Source: an uncultured Muribaculaceae bacterium (GTDB taxonomy: Bacteria; Bacteroidota; Bacteroidia; Bacteroidales; Muribaculaceae). Taken from it: a stretch of DNA of 5,286 nt. Shown here in pieces: positions 5,271 through 5,286 of the stretch. The translations under genes and the position numbers were made by a program. Location of the stretch: the NCBI GenBank assembly GCA_910586175.1, contig CAJUIJ010000169.1, forward strand, positions 1 through 5,286, read 5' to 3'. Position 1 is the first letter of the stretch. Each line of letters opens with the position of its first letter. The notes below the pieces were generated by a model. It searched no databases and was not told where the DNA came from. It saw only the letters and a list, made by a program, of their open reading frames with translations.

Positions 5271-5286
5271 TATTTATTAAATAATT

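Noticed and set aside
1..5286. CRISPR arrays, insertion sequences, integrase or phage genes
   Set aside because: No repeat-spacer pattern, transposase, or long terminal inverted repeats were seen; the tRNA shows no duplicated 3' end that would mark an attachment site.

Overview
The window looks like ordinary chromosome from a member of the Bacteroidales. Four things suggest this: moderately AT-rich DNA; starts without a usable Shine-Dalgarno sequence; -7 boxes of the form TAnnTTTG; and protein types typical of that order, namely a VKOR protein with a C39-like N-terminus, a SIMPL-domain protein, and a small HERIH protein next to a lone FKBP. A gut Muribaculaceae/Bacteroides-like host is plausible, but I cannot fix the genus.

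Layout. Positions 1-332 hold no convincing gene; they form the upstream region of an M24 metallopeptidase (Xaa-Pro aminopeptidase type, 333-1730, +) with all metal ligands intact. This gene converges on a tRNA-Leu(UAG) gene (1806-1887, -), and an 18-bp perfect hairpin between them can serve both. The tRNA has its own Bacteroidetes-type promoter just upstream. Further right on the minus strand is a previously easy-to-miss 55-codon gene (1939-2106), then a six-helix VKOR-family protein with a degenerate C39-peptidase-like N-terminal domain (2174-3196). A strong intrinsic terminator hairpin ends only 19 nt before the VKOR start codon and separates it from a membrane-anchored SIMPL (DUF541/YggE-type) protein (3345-4154, -). 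A 218-bp divergent promoter region with two related dyads leads to a plus-strand pair: a cytosolic FKBP-type prolyl isomerase (4373-4771) and a small HExxH putative metallopeptidase (4796-5134). The right edge holds two hairpins, at least one a likely terminator.

How the genes may fit together. The pairs VKOR + 55-aa peptide and FKBP + HExxH protein look like transcription units; the rest are probably single-gene units. VKOR proteins reoxidise periplasmic thiol-oxidising partners, and the dead C39-like domain suggests peptide recognition without cleavage. The 55-aa product ends its first half with a block resembling the leader of Bacteroidetes GG-type precursor peptides but lacks both the GG and any cysteine. 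The VKOR/peptide pair, with its terminator-bearing leader, is the part most worth a second look; the peptide link is inference only.
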